The translations under genes and the position numbers were made by a program. Below, in pieces: positions 8,723-18,219 of a DNA stretch of 64,000 nt (positions are counted from its first letter, which is position 1; each line of letters opens with the position of its first letter). Source of the DNA: a virus; IMG/VR virus record IMGVR_UViG_3300028920_000045, positions 43,750 to 107,749 of that record, one strand, 5' to 3'. Under the pieces are notes generated by a model. It saw only the letters and a program-made list of their open reading frames with translations, was not told the DNA's origin and ran no database searches.

Positions 8723-9115
8723 ATGGCCGAGCCCCAGGGAGTGAGTCTCCCGGCTCGACTCACCGGAGAAGGTGGGTTCGTCTGGGTCACCGGAGAGGAC
8801 TTCGTCCGGGAGATCGTGGTCCGGGCCGTGAGCCCGAATTACTCGGACAACCCCTTCGAGTCGATCCCGATGGACGAGGACGCAGTATTCAAGATGGACG
8901 ACCCCTCGACCAGAGTCCGGGTCCTCGACGCACTCCGTCGGGGGTTTGCCTACCTGGAACGGATCGGACTGGCCCGAGCCACCGGGACCCGTCCCTTCGT
9001 CTTCCGTGAGACCGGAGTCGAGGGAGAGGCCGAGGTCCAGGTCTCGTACACGAACCTCAAGACCCAGGACCCCGGAGTCCTCACTCGTCGACTCCGGTTC
9101 TCCTCGACGACGTAG
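8723..9115 (+). CDS. Baseplate wedge protein (gp25/GpW-like)
   Basis: This 130-aa protein has its ATG two bases after the previous stop. The segment DNPFESIPMDEDAVFKMDD (about residues 48-66) and the following helix with LDALRRGFAYLERIG are in the order seen in T4 gp25 / P2 gpW proteins, which start sheath polymerisation at the wedge. The canonical EPR motif is not obvious, so sequence support is moderate. The next gene is the J-like baseplate protein, and W is normally followed by J, which raises confidence. Confidence 0.6.
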   Translation: MAEPQGVSLPARLTGEGGFVWVTGEDFVREIVVRAVSPNYSDNPFESIPMDEDAVFKMDDPSTRVRVLDALRRGFAYLERIGLARATGTRPFVFRETGVEGEAEVQVSYTNLKTQDPGVLTRRLRFSSTT

Positions 9116-9124
9116 GGTGAGATC

Positions 9125-11299
9125 ATGGCGACGGTAACCGTTCCCTCGTTTCGATTCGCGGTCTTCTTCTACGCGGAGATCCTCTCCGAACTCCGGGCGT
9201 ACCTCCGGATCAACGTCCCGGAGCTGTCAACCGAGAACGATTACGAACTCGCCGTCCAGATGCTCAAGTCCTTCGCCCTGGTCGGACACCTCAACTCGGT
9301 CCATACCGACGCAGCGGCGAACGAGGCCGTCTTCGGGACGGCGAAACTCCTGGAGTCCGTCCGACAGCACCTCAAGTTGATCGGGGTTGAGCCCGACACG
9401 GCGACCCCCGCCGTCTCGTACATCTTCGCCCGATTGACCAAGGTCTTCGACGCGACGACCGAGGTGGTCCCTCCCTACTCCCAATTTGCGACCGCACCGA
9501 CCGCCGACTCCGTCGGGGTCGTCTTCGAGTACAACGACGACGAGGCCCTCTCGGTTTCCAGGACCGACGAACTCTCGGCCGTCTTCTCGGACAACGGGGG
9601 AACCTTCACCGACTACACAACCGAGGCGGTCTCGGGTGCGTCGTGGTCTCCCTGGCCGACGGTCGAGGCTCAAGACGCGGTGTACTTCGGTCACGACTCG
9701 ATCATCTTCTCCGGGTTCGTGGCCGACGTCGACACGGCCGGGGCGGATTACGACGGGGTCTGGGAGTTCTATGCCGGGTCCCTGGGGTATCCCTACAGCA
9801 ACCCCTCGGACGTAACGGACCTCGGGTCGACTCTCCGCTTCGACCTCGACGGAACCCTCGGGTCCTCGAAAGCAACCGGATCTTTGATCCGAGTCCAGTA
9901 CAACCCGACGGGTGCGTACGAGGATGTCGAGTCACAGTGGGACGGGGTCCATAACTATATCGAGACGTCGACCCTCCTGGGTCAGTCGTCGCCGTCAACC
10001 GAAGAGTCCGACTACACGGTCGGGAGCGAGTGGCTCCGGGTCTTCCAGGTTTCCGACGAGTCCTCTGGGTTCAAGTCGGACGGAGAGGGGTCGGTCTTCT
10101 TCGTCCCGGGAAGCTACGTCCTCCCGTACATTCAGCCCGGGACGGTCAACGGTGTCGAGGCGTACTGGTTCCGATACCGGGTGACCGAGGTCGGTGGCGC
10201 TCCGACCGGACCAGACCTCCAGGAGATCGCCCTCTCCGGGCAGTACCAGATCATCCGATTCGAGGTGACGCAGGGGCAACGGATCGTCCAGGAACCTCTC
10301 GCCGCCGGGACGGGGACGGCGAGTCAACAGTACACCCTCGCCCGGACGTCGTACATCGGGGGGACTCTCCTGATCACCGTCGACCCGGGGACCGGAGCCC
10401 AGGACTGGGAAGAGGTCGACAACTTCCTCAACTCCACCTCGACCGACCGACACTTCACCGTCGAGGTCGGTCAAGACGACATCGTTCTTGTCACCTTCGG
10501 GAACGGAGACAACGGGGCAATCCCTCCCGTCGGTTCCGTGATCAATGCCTATTATCGGATCGGTGCCGACGTCGACGGGAACGTGGCGGCGGGGAGTATC
10601 ACGATCAACCGATCCGGTGTCCCCTACCTCGGAGACATCGCCTCCGGTCCTGGGGTCGGATGGAAACCTGCCCGGGGGTCGGACGCCGAGGACCTGGAGA
10701 AGCTCAAGATCGAGGGACCGGCCGAGATCCGGACTCTGGGGAAGGCCGTCACCGTCGACGACTTCTCCGTCGTCTCCCTCGACTACCAGAACTCCCTCGG
10801 TGCGAAACCGATCTCCCGAGCGTACGCCATCTTCGAGGAACTCGGACCGAAGACCGTGGGTCTTCACCTCGTCGCCTCGGGTGGGAACTTCCTCACGGCC
10901 GACGTCCTGGAGGACGTGGAGAAGTGGTACAACGGGGACGACGATCTCGATTACGACACCCGGGTCCTCATGGGGTACCAGGTCGGAGCCCAGAACTATC
11001 GACGGAAGACGATCACCGTCGAGGCCACGGTCAAGGCCCGGGGTGTGACCCAGGGTCAGATCAAGGCAGCTCTCCAGACATTCCTCAACCCACTGGCGAC
11101 CCACGACGACGGGGTCACCTGGAGATGGGACTTCGGAGAGAAGGTCCCCACGTCGAAGATCATCGGAGCAATCGACGGAGTCGCACCGGACAAGATCGAG
11201 GAAGTGACCTTGACCGTCCCTGCCTCCGACGTGTATCTGGACCCGGACGAGCTGCCGTGGGTCACGAACGCGGACCTCACGATCACGGTCGTCGAGTAG
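9125..11299 (+). CDS. Baseplate J-like protein (gp6-like)
   Basis: This 724-aa protein starts at ATG. The C-terminal half has clear Baseplate_J signatures: ADVDGNVAAGSITI near residue 480, then a loop and RGSDAEDLEKLKIEGPAEIR, a TVDDFSVVSLDYQNSLGAK helix, and a final domain with TITVEATVKARGVTQGQIKA. J/gp6 proteins form the ring of wedge dimers in contractile baseplates. The first 300 residues are less typical, with many beta strands, and probably form an added domain. It lies between W-like and I-like genes as in P2. Confidence 0.88.
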   Translation: MATVTVPSFRFAVFFYAEILSELRAYLRINVPELSTENDYELAVQMLKSFALVGHLNSVHTDAAANEAVFGTAKLLESVRQHLKLIGVEPDTATPAVSYIFARLTKVFDATTEVVPPYSQFATAPTADSVGVVFEYNDDEALSVSRTDELSAVFSDNGGTFTDYTTEAVSGASWSPWPTVEAQDAVYFGHDSIIFSGFVADVDTAGADYDGVWEFYAGSLGYPYSNPSDVTDLGSTLRFDLDGTLGSSKATGSLIRVQYNPTGAYEDVESQWDGVHNYIETSTLLGQSSPSTEESDYTVGSEWLRVFQVSDESSGFKSDGEGSVFFVPGSYVLPYIQPGTVNGVEAYWFRYRVTEVGGAPTGPDLQEIALSGQYQIIRFEVTQGQRIVQEPLAAGTGTASQQYTLARTSYIGGTLLITVDPGTGAQDWEEVDNFLNSTSTDRHFTVEVGQDDIVLVTFGNGDNGAIPPVGSVINAYYRIGADVDGNVAAGSITINRSGVPYLGDIASGPGVGWKPARGSDAEDLEKLKIEGPAEIRTLGKAVTVDDFSVVSLDYQNSLGAKPISRAYAIFEELGPKTVGLHLVASGGNFLTADVLEDVEKWYNGDDDLDYDTRVLMGYQVGAQNYRRKTITVEATVKARGVTQGQIKAALQTFLNPLATHDDGVTWRWDFGEKVPTSKIIGAIDGVAPDKIEEVTLTVPASDVYLDPDELPWVTNADLTITVVE

Positions 11300-11309
11300 G
11301 AGCGGCCCG

Positions 11310-12803
11310 ATGGCGAACGAAGAGTCCTTCGAGAGAGACGCCTATCGGTTCCTGCCCTTCTTCACCCGGAGGGAGGACCAGGACAAGGGGGGCTCTCTCC
11401 TCCGTCGGATCTTCGGGGCGGTCAATTCCGTCTGGGACCAGGTCGCGGACAAGATCGAAGAGATCAGAACTCTCCCGGACCCGACACAGGCTCCGGTCGA
11501 GACCCTCAAGCACCGGATGTCCCTGGTCGGCTTCGGTGGACCATTCTCGCACGTCTGGTCGGCTCTCGGTGAAGAGGACCTCCGTCGTCTCCTCTTCGCG
11601 GCTGTCCCTCTCTGGAGGGCGTCGGGAACCGTGGCCGCAATCAAGATCGCCGCCCGTCTCCTGACCGGCAAACCGATCCTTGTACGAGACTCGCACTCGT
11701 TCCTCCCGGTTTTCACGCAGAGTCCGGGGATCACCTTCGGGGTCAAGTATCGACCGAGGTACGACGAGGGTGAGTCGTTCTGGCTCGTCGGTCCGTCGAC
11801 GTCGTCCCCCCACGACATCGACTCGATTGATCTTCACCTGATCGACGAGGGTCTCAACCGGACTCTCCTCACCGACCTCCTCGGGGCGATTCGGTCTGGC
11901 GGTGAGAAGATCGTGATCGTGTACGCCGACTTTGTCGAGGACTGGGAAGGGACGGAGCTACGACCGTGGTGGGGGTACTCGTCTGGGGATGTCACGGTCG
12001 AGGACCGGTCCCTCCTCCTGGGACCGGGGGACGGTGGCGATCCGGACATGGTCGCCCTCACCGAGATCTCAACTCTGCCCTTTGGGGACTTCTACTTCTC
12101 GACCTCGTTTCTGGTCGAGAACCCGTCGGCGGTTGAGGACAGTTCGTTCACGGTCTTTTTCCGGGTCGACCTCGACGTCTTCGGTCCTGACCCGACGGGG
12201 TACGCTCTCTTTACTCTCTGCGGGTCCGGACCGTCGGCCGTCAATCGGTTCTGGCGGTTGATCCGTTTCGAGAACGGACAACCCCCCGCCCTTCTCGCCA
12301 CTGGTACTCTCGACTGGCTTGGCCCGAATCAGGAGTACCACCTCGGGATTACTTGCCGAGAAGAAGGGGTCGGAACCAGGATTCGGATCACCATTGACGG
12401 AGTCGTGATCGACGAGGTCGACGACGCGTACTCTGGTCGTCCCCTGGAGGGGAGCTTCGTCCTAATGAATATCGAAGCCGACGCCTCCCAGACCGTTCGG
12501 GTCGGGACGACCGAAGTCCTCCGGTACCCGGGAGACGTCGGACTCGTCGGACCGGTCCTCCAGGTCCACCCGACGAGGTACTCCCTGACCAGCGGACAGT
12601 CGGTCACCCTCCGAGCCCGGGGCGGGTCCGGGTCCTACGGATGGGACTTCGACGAGAACAACTCCGGGGGGACCGTGACGCCCCTCGACGAAGACGAGGC
12701 CGAGTACACGGCCGGGACCGTGGTCTCCACCGTGGTCGACCTGGTCAGACTCGAAGACAACTTCGGCAACACGACGGTCGCAGAGATCACCGTCGAGCCG
12801 TAG
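11310..12803 (+). CDS. Tail protein I-like with LamG-like and Ig-like domains
   Basis: This 497-aa protein follows J. The first 160 residues (AYRFLPFFTRRE, LLRRIFGAVNSVWDQVADKI, RASGTVAAIKIAARLLTG) match the phage tail protein I pattern, which links baseplate and fibre. Residues about 210-410 look like a concanavalin/LamG sandwich (FYFSTSFLVEN, ENGQPPALLATG, IRITIDGVVIDEV). The last 85 residues form an Ig/PKD-like unit beginning LQVHPTRYSLTSGQSVTLRA. The two added domains suggest carbohydrate or surface binding; this is inference from fold type. Confidence 0.7.
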   Translation: MANEESFERDAYRFLPFFTRREDQDKGGSLLRRIFGAVNSVWDQVADKIEEIRTLPDPTQAPVETLKHRMSLVGFGGPFSHVWSALGEEDLRRLLFAAVPLWRASGTVAAIKIAARLLTGKPILVRDSHSFLPVFTQSPGITFGVKYRPRYDEGESFWLVGPSTSSPHDIDSIDLHLIDEGLNRTLLTDLLGAIRSGGEKIVIVYADFVEDWEGTELRPWWGYSSGDVTVEDRSLLLGPGDGGDPDMVALTEISTLPFGDFYFSTSFLVENPSAVEDSSFTVFFRVDLDVFGPDPTGYALFTLCGSGPSAVNRFWRLIRFENGQPPALLATGTLDWLGPNQEYHLGITCREEGVGTRIRITIDGVVIDEVDDAYSGRPLEGSFVLMNIEADASQTVRVGTTEVLRYPGDVGLVGPVLQVHPTRYSLTSGQSVTLRARGGSGSYGWDFDENNSGGTVTPLDEDEAEYTAGTVVSTVVDLVRLEDNFGNTTVAEITVEP

Positions 12804-12815
12804 AGGAGAGGGAAG

Positions 12816-15800
12816 ATGTCGACCGGTGACAAGCGGATCAATATGTATCCGAAGAAGGTGGCACCCGAGGACCAGATCCGAGAGGGTTGGCTTGAGTACA
12901 CCCTGTCGTTGATCTCGGACAACCTCAAGGCCCTGTACCCTTCGTCCGGGTTCTTCTCGGCTCCGACGGTGGCGGCTGGTTCCGTCGAGGACACCTTCGA
13001 GATCTCGTCGTTCACCGGTCTGTACGCAGGAGACGTCGGCCGGTATTTCGACTATGCCGGTGGAGACGAGATCCCCTTCGAGAACGCCAACACGGTCGAA
13101 TACTGGGCGGCAGTACACCTCGCCCTGGTCCCGGTCCTCGACGCGACCGGATTGGAGGGGAGTCCCGACTTCGCCACCTTCCGGTATTCCCAGCTCGAAG
13201 AGATGGTCGGGTACTTCGTCGAGCCCGACTCGGTCGTGGATACCGGGAGCGGCGTCAAGTTCTACCTCAACGACGTCCTCACCGGGAACGTCGGTTCGGG
13301 TGCCTTCGACCAGTCCGGTCGAGAAGTGTACGTCATGCTCTGGCCCGACCCGGAGAGTCTCGACCCGGCCGAGGCTTTCCAGCTCAAGACCGTCGCATGG
13401 GACACGTCGGACAACACGGTCACGACGACGAACTATCTGGGCGCGACCGGGATCAAGGCCGCGTCCTTCTATCGGGTCTTCGTCCCGGTGTGTACGGTGT
13501 CGAAGTCGTCCCCGTCGAATCCCGCCCTCTGGACGGTCAAGATCACCGGCAACGGCCCGACGGCCTTCCCGTCGGCCTTCGACTACTCGGGGCAGAATAT
13601 CCTCGGGTTCTCCCCGGCGACGATCACCGCCGCTTTCCAGAGGGAGCACGTCCTCTCCGGGAGTGCCGACGACGGGCGGCACAAGGACGTCACCTTCGGG
13701 ACCATGAGGAACCGGACCACGGCCGAGGGCGGGTCGGCAGGAAACAAGTTCTATCTTCGGTCCGTGAACTCGGGAGACGACGCAAACGAACTCTTCCGGG
13801 TCCTCAATAACGCGGGCTCGACCGTGGTCAAGATCAAGGGATCGGGTGAGACGACCATCGAAGAGGACTTCTACCTCAACGGGGACTTCGTCCAGTTCCT
13901 CGGGAACGGAGAGAACCATTCGATCTCGGGGATCGGATCGCAACGAATCCAGCCCATGCCGTTCCTCGACTTCCGGTCCTACAGCGAGTCCCCAGACGGA
14001 AACGCGAAGGGTGTGAGCCTCGTCGTCTCGGGGTCGACGTACTCGACTCCTCGACTCATGCTCCACCTCGTTCCGTACCATCAGGGGTCGGACTTCCCGT
14101 CGGACATGGTCTGCACGGTCCACGACACGGGACTCGTCGACGTGTCCGGAGCCGCTGACTTCACGGCCGACCCGGTTCTCCCTCTCCTCTCGACCGACTC
14201 CTTCGTCGTGAGGATCGACGGGACCACGAACCGGGACGGAATTTACTCGGCCGAAGTCATTGACGCGGATACCCTCGACGTACACGAACTCGACGAGTCC
14301 TCGGTTTCCTGGTCGGGGGGTGACCAGGCAGGAACGATCACCCTCTACACGATCAAGACGACCATCGCCTCGTACGAGACGGGGGGAGGTGGTCTCGACG
14401 TCGGGTTCCGGACGTCGTCGTACGACCCGGGCTCCGTCGGTCTCGGTTACATGGCCGTAGACAACCCCGCCCCGGTCGGTGGGAATGAGGTCTTCGGGTA
14501 CGGGTTCGCCCACGTCGACGTGGCGAGAGACGAGATCGTTTTCGCCACCGAGAGCGGGGGAGCCGCCCGAGGGTGGGCCTTCGGTGGACGGGATAACAGT
14601 CCGGTTGACCCCGCCGACACGACGGGACCGAAGGAGAGGTACATCGGTCTCGACGCCCTGGGGTACTCGGCCGAGGTCGACGACGTCCTCCTCATGACCG
14701 GAGAGGAGAACGGCGACGGTCGAGTGTACATCGGTCGCCCGGAGGAGGACTCCGCGAACTGGCCCTTCCTCCAGTTGACCGAACCGTTCCTCGTCCTCGA
14801 CGTCGACAGCGGGTCGATCCTCTGGACCGACCTCCGACCGTGGGCGACCGGTCAGGACCTCGGGACGTCGTCGTACCGATGGGACGTCTTCGTCGAGGAC
14901 TTCGACATCAATGGGGACGTGACCGGAGACCTGGTCCCCGTGGCTTCGTACCAAAACCTCGGGGATGCGTCTCACGTCTGGAACCTGTATTGCGCCAACC
15001 TCTTCGGTGACGCGGGAGCGGTCACGGTCGGAGCCCACTTCGAGCCTCTCGCGTCGAGTACCTACAACCTCGGTCACAGCTCTCGTCCGTGGGCGTACGT
15101 CTACGGATGGCGGTACAACATGAGCGGAGACGTCGCCTCCCCGAATCAGGGAGGATGGACGTCTCACAACTTCCCGAACCTCGACGACACGTACGACCTC
15201 GGACGACCGGTCGGGACGGGAGCCGGTACCCGGTGGCGAGACCTTCACTGTATGACCGGCACGTTCTACGAAACGCCCGGGACCCTCGCCATCGACTGTC
15301 GAGGTGACGCCGACATCGACGGAGACCTGGACGTCGGCGGTGACACGGTCCTCAAGGGAGACGTGACCCTCGGGTTCGCAATCGGGGACGACGTCGAGGT
15401 CCATGCAGGAGAACTCAAGCCCCTGTCTTCCGAGTCCCGGTGGCTCGGCCGAGCCCACACTAACAACGGGGGGATCACCCTCGCCCTCTGGGACATCCTC
15501 GCCTCTCGGTCGTGGTGGGTCGCAGAGAGGATGCACGTCGGGTCCGATTACGACCGATTCGGTCCGTGGACTCCGGGCGATGATCCGGACGGCGGGATCG
15601 ACGTCGAGTACCTGGTCAACCCGGCCGAGGGAAACGCACCGGGCGGGGCGTGGGGGTTCTCCTCGGTTCCGGACTGGACCCTCGGGGCCAGTGAGACCGA
15701 CGAGGTCCTCTTCTTCCCGATGGGCGATCTCCCTCACGGGGCGATCCTCCGCTCCTTCGAGGGACGGTCCTACACGGACGGGACCCTCTCGAAATTCGAC

Positions 15801-16100
15801 GTCGAGTTCGGGTACTGGTCGGGGGACCAGAGCAACGGATGGGCCTGGACCTCGGTCCAGACTCTCGACGTCGCCGCCATCGGTACCGGTAACCAGAACT
15901 GGTCGACCGGGTCCACCGAACCGAACGACCCGATTGACCTGTCGCAGACACCGAGACGTCAGTACGGATTCCGGGTGATCGCTACGACCGGCGTGGGACA
16001 GTCCGCGAAGATCCTGTCCCTGGCACTCGACCTCAAGGTCGACCAGGCCGATCCGTTCCCGGGGTTCGCTGACTACTCGACGGGTGCGAACCCGAGTTAA
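12816..16100 (+). CDS. Tail fibre / receptor-binding protein
   Basis: This 1094-aa protein starts at ATG after AGGAGAG. It is the last and largest of the tail genes. The sequence is beta-rich with few charged helices. A repeated unit occurs at least four times in the central third, about residues 685-830, built around LG-x2-[SA]-x2-W/V-W followed by an aromatic strand: QDLGTSSYRWDVFV, QNLGDASHVWNLYC, YNLGHSSRPWAYVY and YDLGRP...TRWRDLHC. Such repeats are common in tail fibre shafts. The end shows no obvious chaperone domain. It probably contacts the host surface. Confidence 0.78.
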   Translation: MSTGDKRINMYPKKVAPEDQIREGWLEYTLSLISDNLKALYPSSGFFSAPTVAAGSVEDTFEISSFTGLYAGDVGRYFDYAGGDEIPFENANTVEYWAAVHLALVPVLDATGLEGSPDFATFRYSQLEEMVGYFVEPDSVVDTGSGVKFYLNDVLTGNVGSGAFDQSGREVYVMLWPDPESLDPAEAFQLKTVAWDTSDNTVTTTNYLGATGIKAASFYRVFVPVCTVSKSSPSNPALWTVKITGNGPTAFPSAFDYSGQNILGFSPATITAAFQREHVLSGSADDGRHKDVTFGTMRNRTTAEGGSAGNKFYLRSVNSGDDANELFRVLNNAGSTVVKIKGSGETTIEEDFYLNGDFVQFLGNGENHSISGIGSQRIQPMPFLDFRSYSESPDGNAKGVSLVVSGSTYSTPRLMLHLVPYHQGSDFPSDMVCTVHDTGLVDVSGAADFTADPVLPLLSTDSFVVRIDGTTNRDGIYSAEVIDADTLDVHELDESSVSWSGGDQAGTITLYTIKTTIASYETGGGGLDVGFRTSSYDPGSVGLGYMAVDNPAPVGGNEVFGYGFAHVDVARDEIVFATESGGAARGWAFGGRDNSPVDPADTTGPKERYIGLDALGYSAEVDDVLLMTGEENGDGRVYIGRPEEDSANWPFLQLTEPFLVLDVDSGSILWTDLRPWATGQDLGTSSYRWDVFVEDFDINGDVTGDLVPVASYQNLGDASHVWNLYCANLFGDAGAVTVGAHFEPLASSTYNLGHSSRPWAYVYGWRYNMSGDVASPNQGGWTSHNFPNLDDTYDLGRPVGTGAGTRWRDLHCMTGTFYETPGTLAIDCRGDADIDGDLDVGGDTVLKGDVTLGFAIGDDVEVHAGELKPLSSESRWLGRAHTNNGGITLALWDILASRSWWVAERMHVGSDYDRFGPWTPGDDPDGGIDVEYLVNPAEGNAPGGAWGFSSVPDWTLGASETDEVLFFPMGDLPHGAILRSFEGRSYTDGTLSKFDVEFGYWSGDQSNGWAWTSVQTLDVAAIGTGNQNWSTGSTEPNDPIDLSQTPRRQYGFRVIATTGVGQSAKILSLALDLKVDQADPFPGFADYSTGANPS

Positions 16101-16119
16101 TCGTTGACCCGGTACTAAC

Positions 16120-16138
16120 CGTCGACAGGGGGTCGACG
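16120..16138 (+). other. Short stem-loop after the tail module
   Basis: CGTCGAC, a five-base loop AGGGG, and GTCGACG form a perfect 7-bp stem in the 63-bp gap between the fibre gene and the next gene. No T-run follows, so this is not a classical terminator. It could be an RNA processing or mRNA-stability element at the end of the tail operon. Confidence 0.35.
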
Positions 16139-16163
16139 CGATAGGCCGAGGAGGAGAGAGAAG

Positions 16164-16832
16164 ATGTCCCAGAGCAAGTCGAAGAAGAAGAAGCGGATCG
16201 CCAAGGTCGTCGGGAAGCCCCAGAGACCGGACCCGGCAGCTCCCGTCCCGACTCGGAGCCTCCCTCCGGGGGCGGTCCCGGTCCAGGTCCCGGCCCAGAC
16301 CATGACCACCTCGGGGGACAAGGACCTCGACGGTCGGGCCGACCGTCTCCTCCGGTCCGACCCCGAGAAGATCGAGGACCCGACCCTCCGTCTCCTGATC
16401 AAGACCTGGAGACCGAAGGCACTGACCCACGCCGGTCACACCGGTCGGCTCGAAAACCTCAAGGCCCAGATCCGGGGAGCCGAGGACGAGATCCAGAAGG
16501 CCCGGGGCGGGATCTCCTCGGTCGAGGAGATGATCTTCGAGCGGCTCCGCGAGATGGACCAGGAGGAGGCCGAGGGCCAGGAGGAGACCGACGACCAGGT
16601 CGAGGAGGGGTCCCAGGACTCCCAGGACGGGCCAGGAGACGAGAACTCCCCCGAGGACGGACAGGAGGACCCCCAGGAGGAGAACGAGGCCCAGGAGGGC
16701 GAGGAGACGGCCGAGTCCACCCCGGACCCGGCCGAGACCAAGGGGGAACCCGAGACGGAGACCGAGACCGAGGACGGTGAGGTTCCGGCCGAGGAGACCG
16801 TCGACAAGACCGGGGAGGCCGAGACCGGCTGA
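16164..16832 (+). CDS. Acidic low-complexity protein, unrecognised
   Basis: This 222-aa protein has a strong GGAGGAGAG box. It has a Lys-rich N-terminus (SKKKKRIAK), a Pro-rich stretch, a short possible coiled coil (about 90-130, NLKAQIRGAEDEIQKARG), and an 85-residue Glu/Asp-rich tail. Codon use is strictly GC-ending, as in other probably abundant products. The make-up resembles scaffold-like or nucleic-acid-mimic proteins, but no family was recognised and position after the fibre gene gives little help. Confidence 0.6.
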   Translation: MSQSKSKKKKRIAKVVGKPQRPDPAAPVPTRSLPPGAVPVQVPAQTMTTSGDKDLDGRADRLLRSDPEKIEDPTLRLLIKTWRPKALTHAGHTGRLENLKAQIRGAEDEIQKARGGISSVEEMIFERLREMDQEEAEGQEETDDQVEEGSQDSQDGPGDENSPEDGQEDPQEENEAQEGEETAESTPDPAETKGEPETETETEDGEVPAEETVDKTGEAETG

Positions 16833-16852
16833 CCCGGTTCCGGAGGAACGAA

Positions 16853-17212
16853 ATGGAAGACGTGATCGCCAAGGCACTCGGACACCTCCTCTCCTGGGAG
16901 GTACTCTCGCTGGCAGGAGGGGTGTACTTCCTCCTCGTCGTGGTGAAGATCCTGATCGGGCAGGAGGTCAAGGACAAGCCCTTGATCAACCGCCTCCTCT
17001 TCGTCGCCCCGTTCCTGGTCTGCGTCGGGGTGGCCTTCGTCCCGGGTATGTTCTCCGAGGTCTCGACCTGGGGTGGAGCCCTTCGCATGGGTCTCTGGAC
17101 CGGTGGGGTGTCGATCTTCTATCACGTCTTCCTCAAGTTCCTCCTCGGGGACAAGATCCGGAAGGCCATGTCGGACCGGGTCTCGTCCCTGATCGGGAAG
17201 GGCTCGTCGTGA
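16853..17212 (+). CDS. Small membrane protein, holin candidate
   Basis: This 119-aa protein has three likely membrane spans: about residues 15-37 (VLSLAGGVYFLLVVVKILIG), 47-66 (LLFVAPFLVCVGVAFVPG) and 78-97 (MGLWTGGVSIFYHVFLKFLLG), then a basic tail. Size and topology fit a class I holin, which makes the holes that free the endolysin. It opens a run of three overlapping membrane-protein genes, like lysis cassettes. However, the only endolysin seen is 29 kb away at 46458, so holin is a candidate call only. Confidence 0.55.
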   Translation: MEDVIAKALGHLLSWEVLSLAGGVYFLLVVVKILIGQEVKDKPLINRLLFVAPFLVCVGVAFVPGMFSEVSTWGGALRMGLWTGGVSIFYHVFLKFLLGDKIRKAMSDRVSSLIGKGSS

Positions 17213-17604
17213 CCATCCTCAAGGAACGAGTCAAGACCCTCTGGCTTCGAGTTCGTCGGGGAGGGTGGAAGGTCTGGCTCGTCGTCGTCCTGGTCGTGGT
17301 CGGTGTCCTCGCGGTCCTCAAGTTCGTCCTCTCCGGTGGGGGTCTCTTCACGACGAAGGGCAAGGCCGGGGAGAGGGTCCGCGAGGAAGTGAAGAAGACG
17401 GCCGGGATGATCGAGGGTGCCATCGCCGGGACCCGGGAGAGGATCAAGACACGAACCAAGGTGATCGAGGAGAGGGAGACCGAGATCGAGGAGATCAAGA
17501 CCCTCGACTCCGAGGTCGAGAAACTCCGACGTCTGGCCGAACTCTCGAATCGGACCGTCCCTCGACGTGGCCGGGACCAGGGGCGACGAAGGGGGTCACC
17601 GTGA
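17209..17604 (+). CDS. Membrane-anchored coiled-coil protein, spanin-like
   Basis: This 131-aa protein uses a GTG overlapping the upstream stop (GTGA). It has one N-terminal membrane segment (about 22-41, VWLVVVLVVVGVLAVLKFVL). A long charged helix follows, with heptad-like spacing (about 55-115, RERIKTRTKVIEERETEIEE), and the tail is basic. This is the layout of inner-membrane spanins (Rz type). Its 3' end overlaps the next gene, as Rz and Rz1 often do. No cysteine or lipobox is present. Confidence 0.5.
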   Translation: MTILKERVKTLWLRVRRGGWKVWLVVVLVVVGVLAVLKFVLSGGGLFTTKGKAGERVREEVKKTAGMIEGAIAGTRERIKTRTKVIEERETEIEEIKTLDSEVEKLRRLAELSNRTVPRRGRDQGRRRGSP

Positions 17605-18122
17605 ACCCAGACACCCGCCGAGGTCCGTTCGGCCGTCCTGGGGGACCTCACGTCCTCCTGGTCGTGGTCCTGGTCGGTCTCATGTCCTCGATCCCGGGTC
17701 GGGCCTGGGCCGAGGGGATCAAGCTCCTTCCTGGTCTCCGAGTCGACTGGACGACCCTCCCCGAGTTCCAGCCCGCTCCAGACCCAGACCCGATCCCGGC
17801 CGACGACCCCGGAGCGGTCCTCGTCGAGAAGGGACAGGAGGCTCCGTTCTCCGGTCTCCTGATCTCGGCCGACCGGATGATCTGGTACGAGGCCGTCGTC
17901 GTCCAGAGGGACAAGCTCAAGGTCCAGGTCGAAGAGACCGTCGACCTGGCCCAGACGATCCAGACCACGGCCCTCGAAGGGATGGAACGAGCCGCGAAAG
18001 CCGCCGAGCCCAAGTGGTACGAGTCACCCGAGGTCAACCGGTGGGGAGGGTTCCTCCTGGGTCTGGTCCTGGTCTCGGGTGTCGTCGGTGTCGCCGTCGG
18101 AGTCTCCCAGGCCGTCGACTAA
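17601..18122 (+). CDS. Exported protein with C-terminal membrane anchor, spanin-like
   Basis: This 173-aa protein starts at GTG (GTGA overlap). Residues 1-37 form a signal peptide ending AWA. The mature part has a Pro/Asp-rich linker and an APFSGLLISADRM segment, a type I have seen ahead of coiled coils in phage lysis-associated proteins. A helix about 105-140 and a C-terminal membrane span about 149-170 follow. With 16853 and 17209 it may form a disruption system for a Gram-negative envelope. There is no lipobox, so it is not a standard o-spanin or u-spanin. Confidence 0.55.
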   Translation: MNPDTRRGPFGRPGGPHVLLVVVLVGLMSSIPGRAWAEGIKLLPGLRVDWTTLPEFQPAPDPDPIPADDPGAVLVEKGQEAPFSGLLISADRMIWYEAVVVQRDKLKVQVEETVDLAQTIQTTALEGMERAAKAAEPKWYESPEVNRWGGFLLGLVLVSGVVGVAVGVSQAVD

Positions 18123-18150
18123 CGTGTCCCCTCCCCGCGCCTAGTCCGTC

Positions 18151-18166
18151 CAGCTCTCGAAGTATC
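18151..18166 (+). promoter_or_regulatory. Repeated upstream motif CAGCTCTCGAAGTATC (copy 1)
   Basis: The 16-base word CAGCTCTCGAAGTATC occurs here and again, exactly, at 36346-36361. Both copies lie in short intergenic gaps ahead of replication genes. It contains TATCCT, a possible -10 box, at 18163-18168, but no good -35 lies 16-18 bp upstream. It may be a promoter for a phage or modified RNA polymerase. A 7-bp hairpin (CCCGGAG/CTCCGGG, 18180-18203) follows in the leader. Confidence 0.4.
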
Positions 18167-18219
18167 CTTCGACTCTATACCCGGAGCCCTCACACCCTCC
18201 GGGGTCGAGGTTGTCGACT

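Noticed and set aside
10990-11010. Extra AACTATC words inside genes (also near 13431 and 45436)
   Set aside because: They encode Asn-Tyr or Asn/Thr-Leu within conserved frames and lack the preceding CCCG; not counted as copies of the promoter-like motif.
16104-16109. TTGACC as a -35 box after the fibre gene
   Set aside because: No -10-like hexamer at the right distance (AGGGGG at 17 bp).
12462-16877. A 1471-codon open frame on the minus strand opposite the fibre gene
   Set aside because: It runs antisense to clear structural genes, is Arg/Gly/Asp-rich in a way expected from reading the reverse of GC-rich codons, and has no known domain. Other long minus-strand frames look the same.
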